This document shows, piece after piece, positions 25,510-34,370 of a stretch of 64,000 bases of DNA. The position numbers were made by a program, and so were the translations under genes. The notes under the pieces are model-generated. The model searched no databases, was not told where the DNA came from, and saw only the letters and a list, made by a program, of their open reading frames with translations. Positions within the stretch are counted from its first letter, which is position 1, and every line of letters begins with the position of its first letter. The stretch spans positions 2,046,001-2,110,000 of the forward strand of contig OZ253474.1 of NCBI GenBank assembly GCA_965261695.1, given 5' to 3'. The DNA is from Bin5 sp965261695. Its GTDB lineage: Bacteria > Chloroflexota > Anaerolineae > Caldilineales > Caldilineaceae.

Positions 25510-26685
25510 ATGCACGCCAAGAGAACGATCTACGCTGACTATCAGGCGACCACGCCGGTCGATCCGCGGGTGGTGGAAAAGATGGCGCCCCACTGGTGCG
25601 AGTCCTTCGGCAACCCGCATTCGAGCGACCACGTCGTGGGCTGGCAGGCAGCCAAAACCGTCGCGCAGTCCAAGACAGCCATCGCCGGCCTGATCGGCGC
25701 TGACCCGGATGAGATCATCTTCACTTCGGGCGCTACCGAAGCCAACAATCTGGCCTTGTTTGGCCTGGCCCGCCGCGCGTCGGCAGGTCGACGACGCATC
25801 CTCGTCGGCGCTGCGGAGCACAAATGCGTGCTGGCGGCAGCCCGTGCCCTGGCGGAGCGCGAAGGCTTCACAGTGGAGCAGATTCCCGTCGACCGCGAGG
25901 GGTTCATCGACCTGGACGCGCTAGCCGCCAAGCTCGACGAAACCACGCTGGTTGTCTCGATTATGGCGGTCAACAACGAGGTCGGAACCATCCAGGATGT
26001 TCCCCGCATCGCCGAGATTGTTGGCAACCACGGCGTCCTTTTCCACTGCGACGCGGCGCAGGCCCCGTGTGCCTTGGATATGCGCGAGATGACCACTCAC
26101 GCCGACCTGATCAGTCTATCTGGCCACAAAATGTACGGTCCACAGGGCATCGGCGCGCTCTACATCCGGCGTGATCTACAGAGTCGTATCGAGCCGATCA
26201 TCTACGGCGGAGGGCAGCAGAGCGACCTGCGCTCCGGCACCGTCCCTGTCCCCTTGTGCGTCGGCATGGCGGCAGCGGCGGAGATTCTGCAGACGGACGA
26301 AGGGGAGGCTGAACGCAAACGGGTGGCCGGTCAGCGAGATGCGTTTGTAGAGCGGTTGCGGGGCAGCGGCAATGCGGTGGCCGTCAACGGACCGACCGGC
26401 GACCGGCGACACCCCGGCAATGCCAACCTGCGATTTGACGGCTTCGCCGCACAGGAAATCTTGGGAGCCCTCCAACCCCACCTCGCCGCCTCCACCGGCT
26501 CCGCCTGCACCTCCGGCACCCCCGAACCCTCCCACGTCCTACGCGCCATCGGCCTCACCCCCGACCGTAGCGACGCCTCCACCCGCTTCAGCTTTGGCCG
26601 CTTCACCACCCACCAAGACATAGAAGAAGCTGCTCGTCTCGTACTCCAGACGCTCGACTCCATCGTAACAGCAGGGAAAATATAG
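25510..26685 (+). CDS. sspA: Cysteine desulfurase (IscS/DndA/SspA type)
   Basis: A 391-residue class V PLP enzyme that takes sulfur from cysteine as a persulfide. IYADYQATTPVDPRVVEKM and FGNPHSSDH open the protein; FTSGATEANN is the PLP phosphate site; Lys207 in LSGHKMYGPQG is the Schiff-base lysine; the catalytic Cys333 lies in STGSACTSGTPEPSHVL on the mobile loop. YGGGQQSDLRSGTVP is also typical. It starts with ATG 25510 and has AACGGAAG upstream. Divergent placement next to sspBCD makes it the sulfur donor for DNA phosphorothioation; on sequence alone it could equally serve Fe-S assembly. Confidence 0.92.
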   Translation: MHAKRTIYADYQATTPVDPRVVEKMAPHWCESFGNPHSSDHVVGWQAAKTVAQSKTAIAGLIGADPDEIIFTSGATEANNLALFGLARRASAGRRRILVGAAEHKCVLAAARALAEREGFTVEQIPVDREGFIDLDALAAKLDETTLVVSIMAVNNEVGTIQDVPRIAEIVGNHGVLFHCDAAQAPCALDMREMTTHADLISLSGHKMYGPQGIGALYIRRDLQSRIEPIIYGGGQQSDLRSGTVPVPLCVGMAAAAEILQTDEGEAERKRVAGQRDAFVERLRGSGNAVAVNGPTGDRRHPGNANLRFDGFAAQEILGALQPHLAASTGSACTSGTPEPSHVLRAIGLTPDRSDASTRFSFGRFTTHQDIEEAARLVLQTLDSIVTAGKI

Positions 26686-27009
26686 CCAACCCAAAGTGAA
26701 TCCCCAATCGAGTGACAAACCGCCTGCACTGCCCACAAATCGCCGCAGTAAGCAGCAGAATTGACACCCTTCTGCACGCAACGACCCCCCCATCCCCATC
26801 CCCGCCCTCCCCTACCGTCCACACTTGACGCCACCCCCCTGCAATCGCCCCCCTCCCTACCCTTCGCCCCCCTCCCCACCCTTCGCCCCCCTCCCCACCC
26901 TTCCTGGATCCCCCAGCCCTGCCATCTGACCATAGCCTACCAGAAACGCACCCCCATTCGTAGCTGAACCGCCTCCCCCCACCCACCTGCCGCGCCAATA
27001 CCTCCCCTG
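26686..27009. other. Non-coding stretch with a pyrimidine-rich block
   Basis: No gene is supported here. From about 26772 to 26925 the plus strand is almost purely pyrimidine, including a repeated CCCTTCGCCCCCCTCCCCAC (20 bases, about 2.5 times at 26858-26905). Such tracts can form triplex or block polymerases; long minus-strand frames through it are low-complexity glycine/arginine/valine and are not genes. Confidence 0.6.
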
Positions 27010-27178
27010 CCCAAAGCAAAAGATTTCAGACTGTGCTACATTGCTTTCGCACCACCAAAATTGCCTCGCCGCCCGCCTGCGGCGACAACAATTTACCAGT
27101 CCAAAGCAAAAGATTTCAGAGTGTGCTACTTTAGTCTCGCACCACCAACAAAAGCCCAGCCGCACCCCTGCGGCGACC
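27010..27178 (+). repeat. Two imperfect direct repeats of about 89 bases before an orphan gene
   Basis: Each copy starts CCAAAGCAAAAGATTTCAGA, continues with GTGCTAC and CGCACCACCA, and ends with CCTGCGGCGAC. Copy 1 runs from about 27012 to 27085 and copy 2 from about 27101 to 27175. The second copy ends 20 bases before the start of the next gene, so the element may carry its promoter or operator. Confidence 0.7.
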
Positions 27179-27197
27179 ACACAAATGGAGAGTAGAA

Positions 27198-28214
27198 ATG
27201 TCTTCAACACCCTGCAAAAGCCTCAAGAGAGACGGGACCCCCTGCCGCGGCAACGGCCTCGACCAGCTCGACGGCTACTGTATCGCCCACGCCCCCGCCG
27301 ACAAAACATTGGAATGGCGCTCGCGCGGCGGCAAGGCCTCGTCAGCCGCCGCCCGCGCCGACAAACGCATACCTGAACGCCTGTCCCACACCATCGATAA
27401 ACTGTCCACCGGCATCGACCAGGTCCTCGAGGGCAAGCTCGAACCCGCCGCCCTCTCCGCCATTTCCCGCGCCGCAAAAGTGCTCATCGAACTCTACCGC
27501 CTCGCCGACCACGAGATGGACCTGATTCGCAGCGAGGAAACCGCCGCCGCCGCCGCCCAGGTCGCCGGCGCGCCGGGCGACCCCGAACTCCTCGACGCTG
27601 CCGCCGCCATCGCCGCCTGGCAGGACCAGTACCGGATCGACGCCCTCATCGACCAGGGCCTTGTCGCGCCCGAACCCGTCGCAACCAAAGGCAAGAACCA
27701 ACCGCCTGCCCACGTCCTGACCGCCGCCGGCAGACAACGCTTCGGCTACCAGCGTCTGACCAAGCTCACAAAGAAGGACATCGATGTATGCAGATCCCTG
27801 GTAATAGACAGCCCTCCTCAAGGACATGATCTGCCCATCGTACTCGATGACCTGTTCACAATGCGTAAGCGCCTGGCAGAGCTCCTCACCGACTGCGCGT
27901 CCGCTTCGCCGCCCGTATTGGACGCCCTGTCCGGCCAGCCCCTCAACCGGCTGCCCGTCGCTGTGATACCGGCGACCGTACCAATCGCCGGCCCCGGCCA
28001 GGCCGAACAGGCCGCAGCAGACCTGCAAGACCTGCTCCGGCACGCCAACCAGCTGACCGGTGAAGCCGAAATCCTGTACCAGAAGAGAGTGGGGTTTGCC
28101 TACGATTATGATGGCGAGTGGGAGGAAGAAGAAGAGGAGAACGCCAACAAGCCGGTAGACCTCGAGGCGCTACGCCGCCAGCTCACCGAATTCTCGTCCG
28201 CCTACAGCCTTTAG
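27198..28214 (+). CDS. Uncharacterised protein with N-terminal zinc-ribbon-like motif
   Basis: A 338-residue protein I do not recognise as a whole. The N-terminus CKSLKRDGTPCRGNGLDQLDGYCIAH has C-x9-C-x12-C-x2-H spacing, the DUF5763-like knuckle (C-x-x-x-x-x-x-G-x-x-C ... C-x-x-H) often seen in phage and transposon-associated proteins. WRSRGGKAS follows, similar to the GGRxxGxxS segment of small-terminase-like proteins. A helical region at residues 55-115 and 175-290 and a strongly acidic run (EWEEEEEENANK) precede the end. The start ATG has GGAGAG ten bases upstream. It stands alone between repeats; a mobile-element origin is possible but unproven. Confidence 0.6.
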   Translation: MSSTPCKSLKRDGTPCRGNGLDQLDGYCIAHAPADKTLEWRSRGGKASSAAARADKRIPERLSHTIDKLSTGIDQVLEGKLEPAALSAISRAAKVLIELYRLADHEMDLIRSEETAAAAAQVAGAPGDPELLDAAAAIAAWQDQYRIDALIDQGLVAPEPVATKGKNQPPAHVLTAAGRQRFGYQRLTKLTKKDIDVCRSLVIDSPPQGHDLPIVLDDLFTMRKRLAELLTDCASASPPVLDALSGQPLNRLPVAVIPATVPIAGPGQAEQAAADLQDLLRHANQLTGEAEILYQKRVGFAYDYDGEWEEEEEENANKPVDLEALRRQLTEFSSAYSL

Positions 28215-28320
28215 TCATAACCGTAGTTCAAATGAACAGTATACGATTTTATAAGGCTTGCGCGCGGCCAACGCGTCGTCGCCGCGCATGCGCCGGGCCA
28301 AGACCCCTTTCGCCCGGTTC

Positions 28321-28420
28321 TCGTGCACGCAGACCGCGATCTGCGCCGCCGCCGTTAATCATCCCCATCACATAAACTGCGTAAATCACAGTTCAGACAA
28401 ATGTCAACGAGCCCTCGTAC
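28321..28420 (+). repeat. Dispersed repeat A, copy 1
   Basis: The copy contains GACCGCGATCTGCGCCGCCG, then 9-base iterons of the form ATCANNNNN, then CACAGTTCAGACAAATG. Three other good copies are at about 28538, 40030 and 45299. The surrounding 980-base region 28215-29196 carries no supported gene. Confidence 0.8.
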
Positions 28421-28537
28421 ATGCGCCCAATATTTCTTGCCCAAACTCACACATTCTCTCGCAATCTTTCGTGTATCTCTCGTCCATCTCTACGTTCCGT
28501 TTACATTTCAAAGAATCGGACAAAGAGACAACTCCTA

Positions 28538-28680
28538 CAGGCTGCCTGCAGCAAGAATCCCACTGCGATTCGCCCAGTGCCCATGCACGCAGACCGCGAT
28601 CTGCGCCGCCGCCGTCAATCATCCCCATCACACAAATCACGTAAATCACAGTTCAAACAAATGCCAACCAGCCCTCGCAC
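28538..28680 (+). repeat. Dispersed repeat A, copy 2 (with hairpin head)
   Basis: Longest version with the copy at 45.3 kb: a head GGCTGCCTGCAGCAAGAATC and CTGCGATTCGCC able to form a GAATC/GATTC hairpin, then GACCGCGATCTGCGCCGCCG, 9-base iterons, and the tail CAGTTCAAACAAATGCCAAC. It lies 120 bases after copy 1 in the same orientation. Confidence 0.8.
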
Positions 28681-28719
28681 GCGCGCTCACACCTGAGCAC
28701 AACCCATCCATCCCCCGCA

Positions 28720-28945
28720 CCCGACGCGACACACTGCCCCCATCCGCAAAATTTTTTTCAGAGAGCAAAAAAACACATCAATTCACGCGGCAATTCGCGC
28801 CACTTCGCGCCAATTTGATACTCACCTCACGCACCGACAGGATACAGAGCAGGGCATCACATGAACCCGTGCCGCGCTTTGACCCGCTCTGCGCCTCTGC
28901 CCCGCCCGCCGCGCCCACGCCCGCGCCCTTCACCCAGCCGCCCCT
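28720..28945 (+). repeat. Dispersed repeat B, single copy
   Basis: The same about 200-base unit that is tandemly triplicated at 59.6-60.2 kb: ATCCGCAAAATTTTTTTCAG, then GGCAATTCGCGCCACTTCGC, GACAGGATACAGAGCAGGGC and ATCACATGAA. It is more diverged than the three tandem copies are from one another. Confidence 0.8.
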
Positions 28946-29196
28946 TGAACCTGGCCGGCAGGCTGCCGCCGCTCGTATCCAGCAGCTGGCGCTCCCGTGG
29001 TATACTTCGGCATCACCCCGTGAATCCGCCGTTCCAGTTGCCAACCGGACAAAAGGGTCGTGGCCTGGCTTGACGACACCTCCACCAAACCGCCGCCGCC
29101 GCACACCGCAAGGCGGCCAGACGAGAGTTCTGGGATTGAAGCGCCCCCATGCCCATCGAGCGCACAATCGCCCACCAACCAACCGGAGACCGCCCC

Positions 29197-30720
29197 ATGA
29201 ACCTCCACCTCCCCCAACACCCCGTCCCCGACCGCGTCAGCATCACTGAGCCCCTGCCCGCCAACACCCGCAAGACCTTCGCCCAACTCGACGGGCCCGG
29301 CTGCATCCAGCATCTCTGGGTCGTGCTCGCCCACCCCAAACGGCTGGAGATGTCCAGCCGCAAAGCGATCATCCGCATCTACTTCGACGACGAGCCCGTC
29401 CCCTACGTCGAAGCGCCCGTCGGCGACTTCTTCGGCGTCATGCACGGCCTCGGCTGGTATCCCATCGACTCCCACTTCCTCTCCGCCAAGGCCTGGAACG
29501 GCTACAACTGCTACTTCCCCATGCCCTTCGCCCGCTCGGCCCGCATCGAGTTCGAGGCCGGGCCCGAGCTGAACCGCGTCTTCCTGCAGGCCGACTGGCA
29601 CCGCTACCCCGGCCAGACCCTGACCGAGCCGCGCCGCTTCTGCGCGGCCTGGCGCCGCGAAATGCCGACCCAGCGGTACGGCGAGGACTACCTCATGCTC
29701 GACGCCGACGGCCCCGGCCAGCTGCTGGGCTTCGTCTACGGCGTGCGCCTGCTCGATGACGTCGACCGCTGGAGCCACGGCGGCGCCGAAAACATCTACA
29801 TCGACGGCCAGGGCGAGCACCCCGTCTTCCTGCGCGGCATCGGCGGCGAGGACTCCTTCGGCGCCGGCTATGGCGGCGCGCTCCACCCGCCCGAAACGCA
29901 CCACTACGCCGCCATGCCCTACTACGTGCATGAAGACGTCGGCGACGCCCGCCCCGCCCAGCGCCTGGTCGGCTACCGCTTCTTCGAGAAGGACACGCTG
30001 CCCTTCCGCCAGTCGGTCCAGATGCGCTTCGGCTGCATGGCCAACGACATCTGCTCCACCGCCTACTGGTACCAGCAACAGCCTGTGCGCCCCTTCTTCA
30101 CCATGCCGGACTGGGCGCAGCTTCTGCCCGGCGTCGAACTGCCGCACGGCGTCCATGACCTCGCCCTGCCCGAGACCGGCGAGTGGTGGCTGTGCGGCCC
30201 GTTCGCCAATCACGGCGGCCAGGCCTTTCAGACGACCCTGCCCCCCGAAACCGCCTTCCAGCCCGACGCCGGCTACGACGGTCTGCACGGCGACGAGTCG
30301 GCCTGGCTCAACGACAGCTCGCGCCAACAAGGGCGCGACCAGGCGCTCTGGCTGCGGCGCACCGCCCATCACGGCTTTATCGACTTCAACCACGTCTTCC
30401 AGCCCTCCGGCCGCGGCGTCGGCAAGACCGACGTCGGCGCGGCGCTCGCCCGCTGCCTCCTCCACGCGCCCACCGAGCTCGACGCCACCCTGCACATAGC
30501 CTGGGACGACGCCCTGCTCCTGCGCGTCAACCAGCAGGTTTTCGACCTCGGCAGCCACGACGCCTTCCGCGTTCGCAGCATCCCCGTCAAACTGCGCGCC
30601 GGCCCCAACACCGTCCTTCTCAAGCTCGGCAACAAGCCCGGCTCCAATCATGGCGGCTGGGCCTTCGCCTTCCGCGCCGCGGCCGCCGACGGCGCCGTTC
30701 TGACCCCGCAGGCCGACTGA
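29197..30720 (+). CDS. DUF2961/GH172 family protein
   Basis: A 507-residue protein of the DUF2961 family, whose characterised members are GH172 enzymes acting on fructofuranosyl or arabinofuranosyl linkages. Typical segments are FAQLDGPGCIQHLWVVL and IRIYFDDEPVPYVEAPVGDFFGVMHG (metal and substrate-site strands of the jelly roll), YFPMPFARSARIEFE, and a second beta domain with RFFEKDTLPFRQSVQMRFG. The C-terminal 100 residues form a further sandwich (LHIAWDDALLLRVNQQVFDLGSHDAF) like a carbohydrate-binding module. Start ATG 29197 has GGAGA eight bases upstream; an earlier ATG at 29149 lacks one. No signal peptide is present. It stands alone, preceded by repeats. Confidence 0.85.
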   Translation: MNLHLPQHPVPDRVSITEPLPANTRKTFAQLDGPGCIQHLWVVLAHPKRLEMSSRKAIIRIYFDDEPVPYVEAPVGDFFGVMHGLGWYPIDSHFLSAKAWNGYNCYFPMPFARSARIEFEAGPELNRVFLQADWHRYPGQTLTEPRRFCAAWRREMPTQRYGEDYLMLDADGPGQLLGFVYGVRLLDDVDRWSHGGAENIYIDGQGEHPVFLRGIGGEDSFGAGYGGALHPPETHHYAAMPYYVHEDVGDARPAQRLVGYRFFEKDTLPFRQSVQMRFGCMANDICSTAYWYQQQPVRPFFTMPDWAQLLPGVELPHGVHDLALPETGEWWLCGPFANHGGQAFQTTLPPETAFQPDAGYDGLHGDESAWLNDSSRQQGRDQALWLRRTAHHGFIDFNHVFQPSGRGVGKTDVGAALARCLLHAPTELDATLHIAWDDALLLRVNQQVFDLGSHDAFRVRSIPVKLRAGPNTVLLKLGNKPGSNHGGWAFAFRAAAADGAVLTPQAD

Positions 30721-30796
30721 CGGCCGCGCAAGCGCACAACAGACCCCCTGCTTCTCCCCAGCCGCGATCCCTCGCGCCGCCCGACGTTCCACCGCA

Positions 30797-31148
30797 GTGC
30801 GGCGCCGCTGCGAGCGGCTCTGCCCCCGCGCCCTCGGCGCCGACGACGCCCGCATCATGTTCCGCCACATCCTGCCCAACGCGGTCGCGCCCGTCATCGT
30901 GACCGCCACCCTCTCGTTCGGCTCGAAATCTCACCGAACCGGCCTTGAGCTTCCTCGGCTTCGGCGTTTCGACGCTGATCCCGACCTGGGGCAAAATGGT
31001 GGCCGACGCCCGCGACGATGTCACAACCGCCTGGCCGCCCAGCGTCTTTCCCGCCCTCGCAATCATGCTGGTCGTGCTCGGCGCCAATCTGCTCGGCGAC
31101 TGGCTGCGCGACGTTCTGGACCCCAGGCTCAGGGGCCGCCAGAACTGA
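30797..31148 (+). pseudogene. OppC/DppC-type permease remnant 1 (frameshifted)
   Basis: The first part reads ADDARIMFRHILPNAVAPVIVTATLSFG, the EAA-loop region of an OppC-type permease; near 30927 the frame breaks (a small deletion in the expected ILTEPALS). The second part reads LSFLGFGVSTLIPTWGKMVA and runs to the normal C-terminus with a last membrane helix. Everything upstream of the loop is missing. It is the left end of the tandem duplication. Confidence 0.85.
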
Positions 31149-31393
31149 CTTGCGCCTGGCATCCCCTTCCGCCCGCCAAAAGACCGCAGCGTGACGCGGC
31201 ATCAAGCCCTTCGCCTGCAGCAACCCGGTAGGATGCTCAACTTTCCGCCACCCGATGATAGGTGTTACACTTTGCAATGCTGGGCTGATCTCCCAATTCA
31301 TCCCCGTTCGTTTGCCACAGATCACGGTCCGGTCCCGCAGACACGCCGCGGATCATTGGGGCTGCGCGCACGTTGCAGGAGTGTAACCAACTG

Positions 31394-33073
31394 ATGAAGG
31401 CAATCGTTGCCCTGGCGGTCACCCTGCTCGCACTGGTCACCGTAGCGGCCTGTGTGCCAATCGCCGGTCCCAGCCAGGTTGCGTCGCCTGCCTCCTCACG
31501 CCAGACCGCCGCAACCGACACACCCCAACCCATCCGCATGGATGTCGCCCCTCTGGGCGCCGCGGTTGGTACGACGATTCATGAGACCAGGGGTCGGGTA
31601 TTGGACGAGTTCGCCAGCCGCGCGCTCGATCGCGATCCCGATACGTTCTGGACCTCGCTGCAACCGGCGCCCCACTGGTTTTCAGTCGTTTTCGAAGAGC
31701 TGTACCTGGTGGACAAAGTGATGGCGCAGGCCTCGCAGGCGCCTGCCGGACCAACAACATATGATGTATGGTTTAGCCATGGTTCCGGCGTGCGCACCTT
31801 CTTCGCGCGGTTTACCGATGCCTATACCGAAGACCGGGAAATTCTGTCTTTCACCATCGAACCACCCCAGACCGTCAACGAAGTGTTTATCTTCACCGCT
31901 GAAAGCCCAAGCTGGGTCGCCTGGCGGGAGTGGAAAATCTTCGGCGTTCCCCGGTCCGACCCGATAGAACGCACAATGATGCCTCGCGTGATTCTCAAGC
32001 AGGCAGTCGATGGGCTGGAGCTTCCCGTACAGGTTACGCACGCCGGCGACAATAGCGGAAGGTTGTTCGTGCTCGAGCAGAAGGGACGTATCGTCGTCAT
32101 CAAAGATGGCGCCATTAACCAACTGCCTTTCCTCGATATTTCGGAGCGCGTCAGCTGTTGCAATGAGCGCGGTTTGGTCGGCTTGGCCTTCCCGCCAACC
32201 TACCCCGCACAACCGCACTTCTACGTGGGCTACACCAATGCGGAGGGAACCACAACCGTCAGCCGGTTCACGACCAGCGATGATCCCGACAGGGCCGACC
32301 CCGCTACCGAAAAGGTCCTTCTGACTATCGACCAGCCGTCCATCGCTCACAACGGCGGCCATTTGGCATTTGGTCCACGCGATGGGTACCTCTACATCGG
32401 CAGCGGCGACGGCGGCAGAACCCGCGATCTGGAATTCAGAGGGCAGCAGACCGATACCTTGCTCGGCAAGCTTCTGCGCATCGACGTCGCGTCGGACGCC
32501 AAGCCTTACGCCATCCCTGCCGACAATCCCTTCATCCACAATGAAACATACCGCCCGGAGATCTGGGCGCTGGGCCTGCGCAACCCATGGGGATTCGCTT
32601 TCGACCATCTGACGGGTGACCTCTTCCTTCCTGATACGGGAAATACCTTGCGGGAAGAGGTGAACTTCCAGTCCGCACAGAGCCGCGGCGGCGAAAACTA
32701 CGGCTGGTCCATCATGGAGGGCAACCAATGCTTCTGGCATGAATCGGCCGTCTGCAACACAGAAGGTCTGACATTCCCTGTGGCCGAATACGATCACACA
32801 CGGGGCTGCGCCATCGTTGGCGGCGCCGTCTACCGCGGAGATCGAATCCCATACTTGCAGGGTTACTTCATCTTCGCCGACTTCTGTATCGGCGAAATCT
32901 ATGGCGTGAAACAGCTCGACCGGCAACCCGTTCAGGCTGACCGGCCTGCCTGGCAAAGTGCGTTGCTCGCCAGCGCCGCCGTACCCATCAGCGCCATCGG
33001 CCAGGATGAAGAAGGCAACGTTTACGCTACCGGCTATCAGGATGGAGTCCTCTACTTGCTCGCCGAGGAGTAG
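31394..33073 (+). CDS. Lipoprotein PQQ-type glucose/sorbosone dehydrogenase-like, paralogue 1
   Basis: A 559-residue protein. MKAIVALAVTLLALVTVAAC is a lipoprotein signal with lipobox VAAC (mature Cys20). A first domain (about 45-190) looks like a discoidin-type carbohydrate-binding fold (ALDRDPDTFWTS). The rest is the GSDH six-bladed propeller: PVQVTHAGDNSGRLFVLEQKGRI, ISERVSCCNERGLVGLAFPP, IAHNGGHLAFGPRDGYLYIGSGDGG, EIWALGLRNPWGFAFD and GGENYGWSIMEG. The H-N-G-G-x-L and GSGDGG parts match the PQQ and calcium site of soluble-type aldose dehydrogenases. It would oxidise sugars at the outer face of the membrane. The start is ATG 31394; AGGAG sits 12 bases upstream, slightly far. Confidence 0.88.
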   Translation: MKAIVALAVTLLALVTVAACVPIAGPSQVASPASSRQTAATDTPQPIRMDVAPLGAAVGTTIHETRGRVLDEFASRALDRDPDTFWTSLQPAPHWFSVVFEELYLVDKVMAQASQAPAGPTTYDVWFSHGSGVRTFFARFTDAYTEDREILSFTIEPPQTVNEVFIFTAESPSWVAWREWKIFGVPRSDPIERTMMPRVILKQAVDGLELPVQVTHAGDNSGRLFVLEQKGRIVVIKDGAINQLPFLDISERVSCCNERGLVGLAFPPTYPAQPHFYVGYTNAEGTTTVSRFTTSDDPDRADPATEKVLLTIDQPSIAHNGGHLAFGPRDGYLYIGSGDGGRTRDLEFRGQQTDTLLGKLLRIDVASDAKPYAIPADNPFIHNETYRPEIWALGLRNPWGFAFDHLTGDLFLPDTGNTLREEVNFQSAQSRGGENYGWSIMEGNQCFWHESAVCNTEGLTFPVAEYDHTRGCAIVGGAVYRGDRIPYLQGYFIFADFCIGEIYGVKQLDRQPVQADRPAWQSALLASAAVPISAIGQDEEGNVYATGYQDGVLYLLAEE

Positions 33074-33212
33074 GCAGGCAGTCTTGCCAAATGCTCCCTC
33101 GAACAGACCATGCCCTTTCCCGGCCTCAACCTGCTTCCATTGCACGCCGTCCAGCCGTGGACACCATAGCCCGGCTCTCTCCTCGTTCAACCGCTTCCCA
33201 TAGGAGGTCACC

Positions 33213-33920
33213 GTAAACTTCTTCAACTGGGCGCATGCCGCCCGCCTGGCCGAACAGACCCCGCCGCAGCGCAACCGCTACGTCGATTTTCTGCGCGCCG
33301 CCTCCATCTGCGTGGTCATCCTCGGCCACTGGCTGCTGGTCGCCCCCTACCTCGAGGACGGCCAGCTGGTGGCCGCCGACGCGCTCTCCCTCATCCCCTG
33401 AACCCGCTGGCTGACCTGGATCTTCCAGGTGATGCCGATCTTCTTCCTCGTCGGCGGCTATGTCAACGGGCTAGGCTGGCAGGCCGCCCAGCGCCGCCAA
33501 AACGGCTATGCCTCCTGGCTGGCCGCTCGACTCCGGCGCCTCGTCAGCCCGGTTCTGCCCGTGCTCGCGGCCTGGACGCTCATCGGTCTGGGCGCGCTCC
33601 ATTTCGACGCCGATCCCGCGCTGTTGAAGGTTGCCTCCCAGTTCGCGCTGCTGCCCGCCTGGTTCCTGGTCGTCTACATTCTGGTGATCCTGCTCGCGCC
33701 CCTGGCCTACCGCGCCTGGCAACGCTACCGCTTCGCCTCCTTCTGGACGCTGGCCGCGGCCGCCCCGCTCGTGGACCTGCTGGCGCTGGGCGTGGGCTGG
33801 AGGACGCTCGGCTGGCTCAACTATCTGTTCGTCTGGCTGGCAATCCATCAACTGGGCTTCGCCTAGCAGGCCGGCCGCATGGGCGTCCCGCGCCGCTGTC
33901 TGCTGTGGGCCGCCGCCGAC
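33213..33920 (+). pseudogene. Acyltransferase-3 family gene, truncated copy 1
   Basis: The frame reads RNRYVDFLRAASICVVILGHW, the start of acyltransferase-3 membrane enzymes, but has TGA at 33400 (TGG in copy 2), TAG at 33864 (TGG in copy 2), and is cut off at 33917 where permease sequence begins. The position after AGGAGG that should be a start codon is GTA. It corresponds to residues 1 to about 236 of copy 2 and is clearly dead. Confidence 0.9.
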
Positions 33921-34125
33921 CTTGAGCTTCCTCGGCTTCGGCGTTTCGACGCTGATCCCGACCTGGGCCAAAATGGTGGCCGACGCCCGCGACGATGTCA
34001 CAAACGCCTGGCCGCCCAGCGTCTTCCCCGCCCTCGCTATCATGCTGGTCGTGCTCGGCGCCAATCTGCTCGGCGACTGGCTCCGCGACGTTCTGGACCC
34101 CAGGCTCAGGGGCCGCCAGAACTGA
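33921..34125 (+). pseudogene. OppC/DppC-type permease remnant 2
   Basis: The last 67 codons of the same permease as at 31 kb (LSFLGFGVSTLIPTWAKMVA to the stop), differing at only five of 205 positions. It is the left end of duplication unit 2 and is joined out of frame to the acyltransferase fragment. Confidence 0.9.
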
Positions 34126-34370
34126 CTTGCGCCTTGCATCCCCTTCCGCCCGCCAAAAGACCGCAGCGTGACGCGGCATCAAGCCCTTCGCCTGCAGCGT
34201 CCGGGCAGGATGCTCAACTTTCCACCACCCGATGATAGGTGTTACACTTTGCAATGCTGGCCTGATCTCCCAAGTCATCCCCGTTCGTTTGCCACAGATC
34301 ACCGTCCGGTCCCGCAGACACGCCGCGGATCATTGGGGCAGTGCCCACATTGCAGGAGTGTAACCAACTG

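Noticed and set aside
16256..26685. BREX, Dnd or Dpd system instead of Ssp
   Set aside because: No PglZ or BrxL (BREX), no DndB/DndD/DndE-type proteins, and no queuosine-type transglycosylase (Dpd). The DUF4007 gene with desulfurase and PAPS-reductase-like genes fits Ssp.
26772..26925. Pyrimidine-rich block as coding DNA
   Set aside because: Translations are low-complexity proline or glycine/arginine runs without starts or ribosome sites.
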